From JACPDD01 sp040900105 (GTDB lineage: Bacteria > Patescibacteriota > Microgenomatia > Levybacterales > UBA12049): a stretch of 5,868 bases of DNA. Where the stretch lies: positions 1 to 5,868 of the forward strand of contig JBBDZP010000024.1 in NCBI GenBank assembly GCA_040900105.1, in the 5' to 3' direction. Under the pieces are notes generated by a model. That model saw nothing but the letters and a program-made list of their open reading frames with translations. It was not told the DNA's origin and ran no database searches. Below, piece by piece: positions 4,919-5,868 of the stretch. Both the position numbers and the translations under genes were made by a program. Position 1 is the stretch's first letter; each line of letters begins with the position of its first letter.

Positions 4919-5797
4919 ATGTTTGCTATTATCGGACTCGTCGTTGCCTTTTTTATTGGAAGCGCATTTGTAACAGGGACTCCAGATAGTCCTAAACCAT
5001 CTCAAACGCAAGAAACAAAAATAGACCTTAACAAGTCGCAGGCAGCTAAGCCTATTGAGCTTTCAGTTTCTCCTTCTGTATTTAAAGCTCAAACAGCTCC
5101 GAATAATCCCAATATCCAACTAGTTAAGGTGATTACAGTAATTGACGGAGATACAATTGAAGTAGATTTAGGAGAAGGGAATATAAAGAGAGTGAGGTAT
5201 ATTGGCATAGACACACCTGAAAGCGTTGATCCAAGGCAACCTATTCAATGTTTTGGTAAAGAAGCAACTGCCAAGAATGAAGAATTAGTTGCAAATGGTG
5301 TTGTAGGACTTGAAAAAGATGTATCCGATACAGACCGATATGGAAGATTACTAAGATACGTATATATGGGTGATCTATTTCTTAACCAAGCATTAGTCAC
5401 TGAGGGATATGCAAAGGCTTCATCTTACCCGCCAGATGTAAAATATCAAGATAAATTAAGACAATCTGAACAGCAAGCAAGAGCATCTAATAAAGGATTA
5501 TGGAGATCTTGTAACGTAGCAGCTCCCAAGCTCACTTCTGCACCTACAGTAGCACCTAAACCAACTACAACTTCTCAGTCAGTATCAAATTCTACGAATA
5601 CAAATACCTCATCTGAAGCAAGTGGAGGAGCTTGTAAATATTCTTGTACCGGACCTGATAGAGATTGTTCAGATTTTTCATCTCATTCAGAAGCACAGTC
5701 CTTCTTTAATTGTTGTGGATTCTCCGCAGCCAACGATCCTATGAGACTTGATCAAGCTACAGGACAAGGCAATGGATTAGCTTGTGAGAACATATAA
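4919..5797 (+). CDS. Thermonuclease (staphylococcal nuclease family) with N-terminal anchor and Cys-rich Excalibur-like C-terminus
   Basis: The 292 residues begin with a hydrophobic segment (2-18), so the enzyme is exported or held on the outer face of the membrane. The SNase domain (about 66-198) hydrolyses DNA and RNA with calcium. Its catalytic set is complete: Asp76/Asp78 in VIDGDTIEV, Arg93, Asp98 and Glu101 in VRYIGIDTPES, and Arg143 in DRYGRLLRYV. A Ser/Thr/Pro linker (about 200-236) leads to a terminal module (239-292) with CSDFSSHSEAQSFFNCC, DPMRLD and GLACE, the layout of Excalibur-like calcium modules; the usual DxDGDG loop is here QATGQGNG, and there are six Cys. I chose ATG 4919 because the TTG/GTG at 4871/4874 lie at the terminator. 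However, the short form has no basic residue before its membrane segment, so the longer start is not excluded. AT-rich codon use differs somewhat from dnaB. A likely role is nucleotide scavenging or attack on external DNA. Confidence 0.9.
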   Translation: MFAIIGLVVAFFIGSAFVTGTPDSPKPSQTQETKIDLNKSQAAKPIELSVSPSVFKAQTAPNNPNIQLVKVITVIDGDTIEVDLGEGNIKRVRYIGIDTPESVDPRQPIQCFGKEATAKNEELVANGVVGLEKDVSDTDRYGRLLRYVYMGDLFLNQALVTEGYAKASSYPPDVKYQDKLRQSEQQARASNKGLWRSCNVAAPKLTSAPTVAPKPTTTSQSVSNSTNTNTSSEASGGACKYSCTGPDRDCSDFSSHSEAQSFFNCCGFSAANDPMRLDQATGQGNGLACENI

Positions 5798-5868
5798 CTT
5801 ATAAACTTGAGATAAAGTTCAGATTGCTCAAAGACATAATGCGTCCTTGATCTCTGGGTGTTGGTGGG
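5798..5868. other. 71-base tail; possible C-terminal end of a convergent minus-strand gene
   Basis: No certain gene is visible. On the minus strand one frame stays open from the window edge to a TAA at 5801-5799 and would give 22 residues ending RIMSLSNLNFISSL, converging on the nuclease stop with one base between. A second minus frame is also open across the tail and runs on into the nuclease gene, so the choice cannot be made from 71 bases. AACTT (5804-5808) and AAGTT (5815-5819) form only a weak hairpin, not a terminator. Confidence 0.2.

Overview
The window looks like a piece of a small-genome bacterium of the Candidate Phyla Radiation (Patescibacteria, perhaps Microgenomates-like). That is inferred from moderately AT-rich sequence, very tight gene packing, small domain-only versions of proteins, a thermonuclease with a secreted calcium-domain-like tail, and leaderless-looking genes. 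No rRNA, tRNA, CRISPR array or insertion sequence is visible. The lineage is a guess from style, not from a marker gene comparison.

Left half (1-2583), minus strand, read right to left: a membrane-anchored Ig-like protein (2114-2539), a secreted protein with two beta-rich repeats (1323-2108), a minimal M24 metallopeptidase (651-1319), an unrecognised 175-residue protein (112-639), and the first 24 codons of histidyl-tRNA synthetase (1-74). Gaps are 5, 3, 11 and 37 bases. A good sigma70-type promoter (TTGACA, 17 bases, TATCAT) sits in front of the set, and TATAAT boxes lie just ahead of the 175-residue gene and of hisS.

Centre (2577-4466), plus strand: a divergent promoter sharing its -35 region with the minus-strand promoter starts a metallo-beta-lactamase-fold protein that has lost every metal ligand and contains no histidine at all. 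Nine bases later comes dnaB, the replicative helicase, complete and with all its motifs.

Right half (4467-5868), plus strand: a 77-base leader with a hairpin and the only strong Shine-Dalgarno sequence of the window precedes a 91-residue Pro/Gly/Gln repeat protein without any basic or aromatic residue. It is closed by a strong intrinsic terminator. A new promoter then drives a membrane-anchored or secreted staphylococcal-type nuclease with a Cys-rich, Excalibur-like C-terminal module. The last 71 bases hold no certain gene.

The points most worth following are the histidine-free MBL protein beside dnaB, the repeated placement of -10 boxes 6-10 bases before start codons (leaderless transcripts) against one gene with a textbook Shine-Dalgarno, and the compositionally extreme Pro/Gly/Gln protein.
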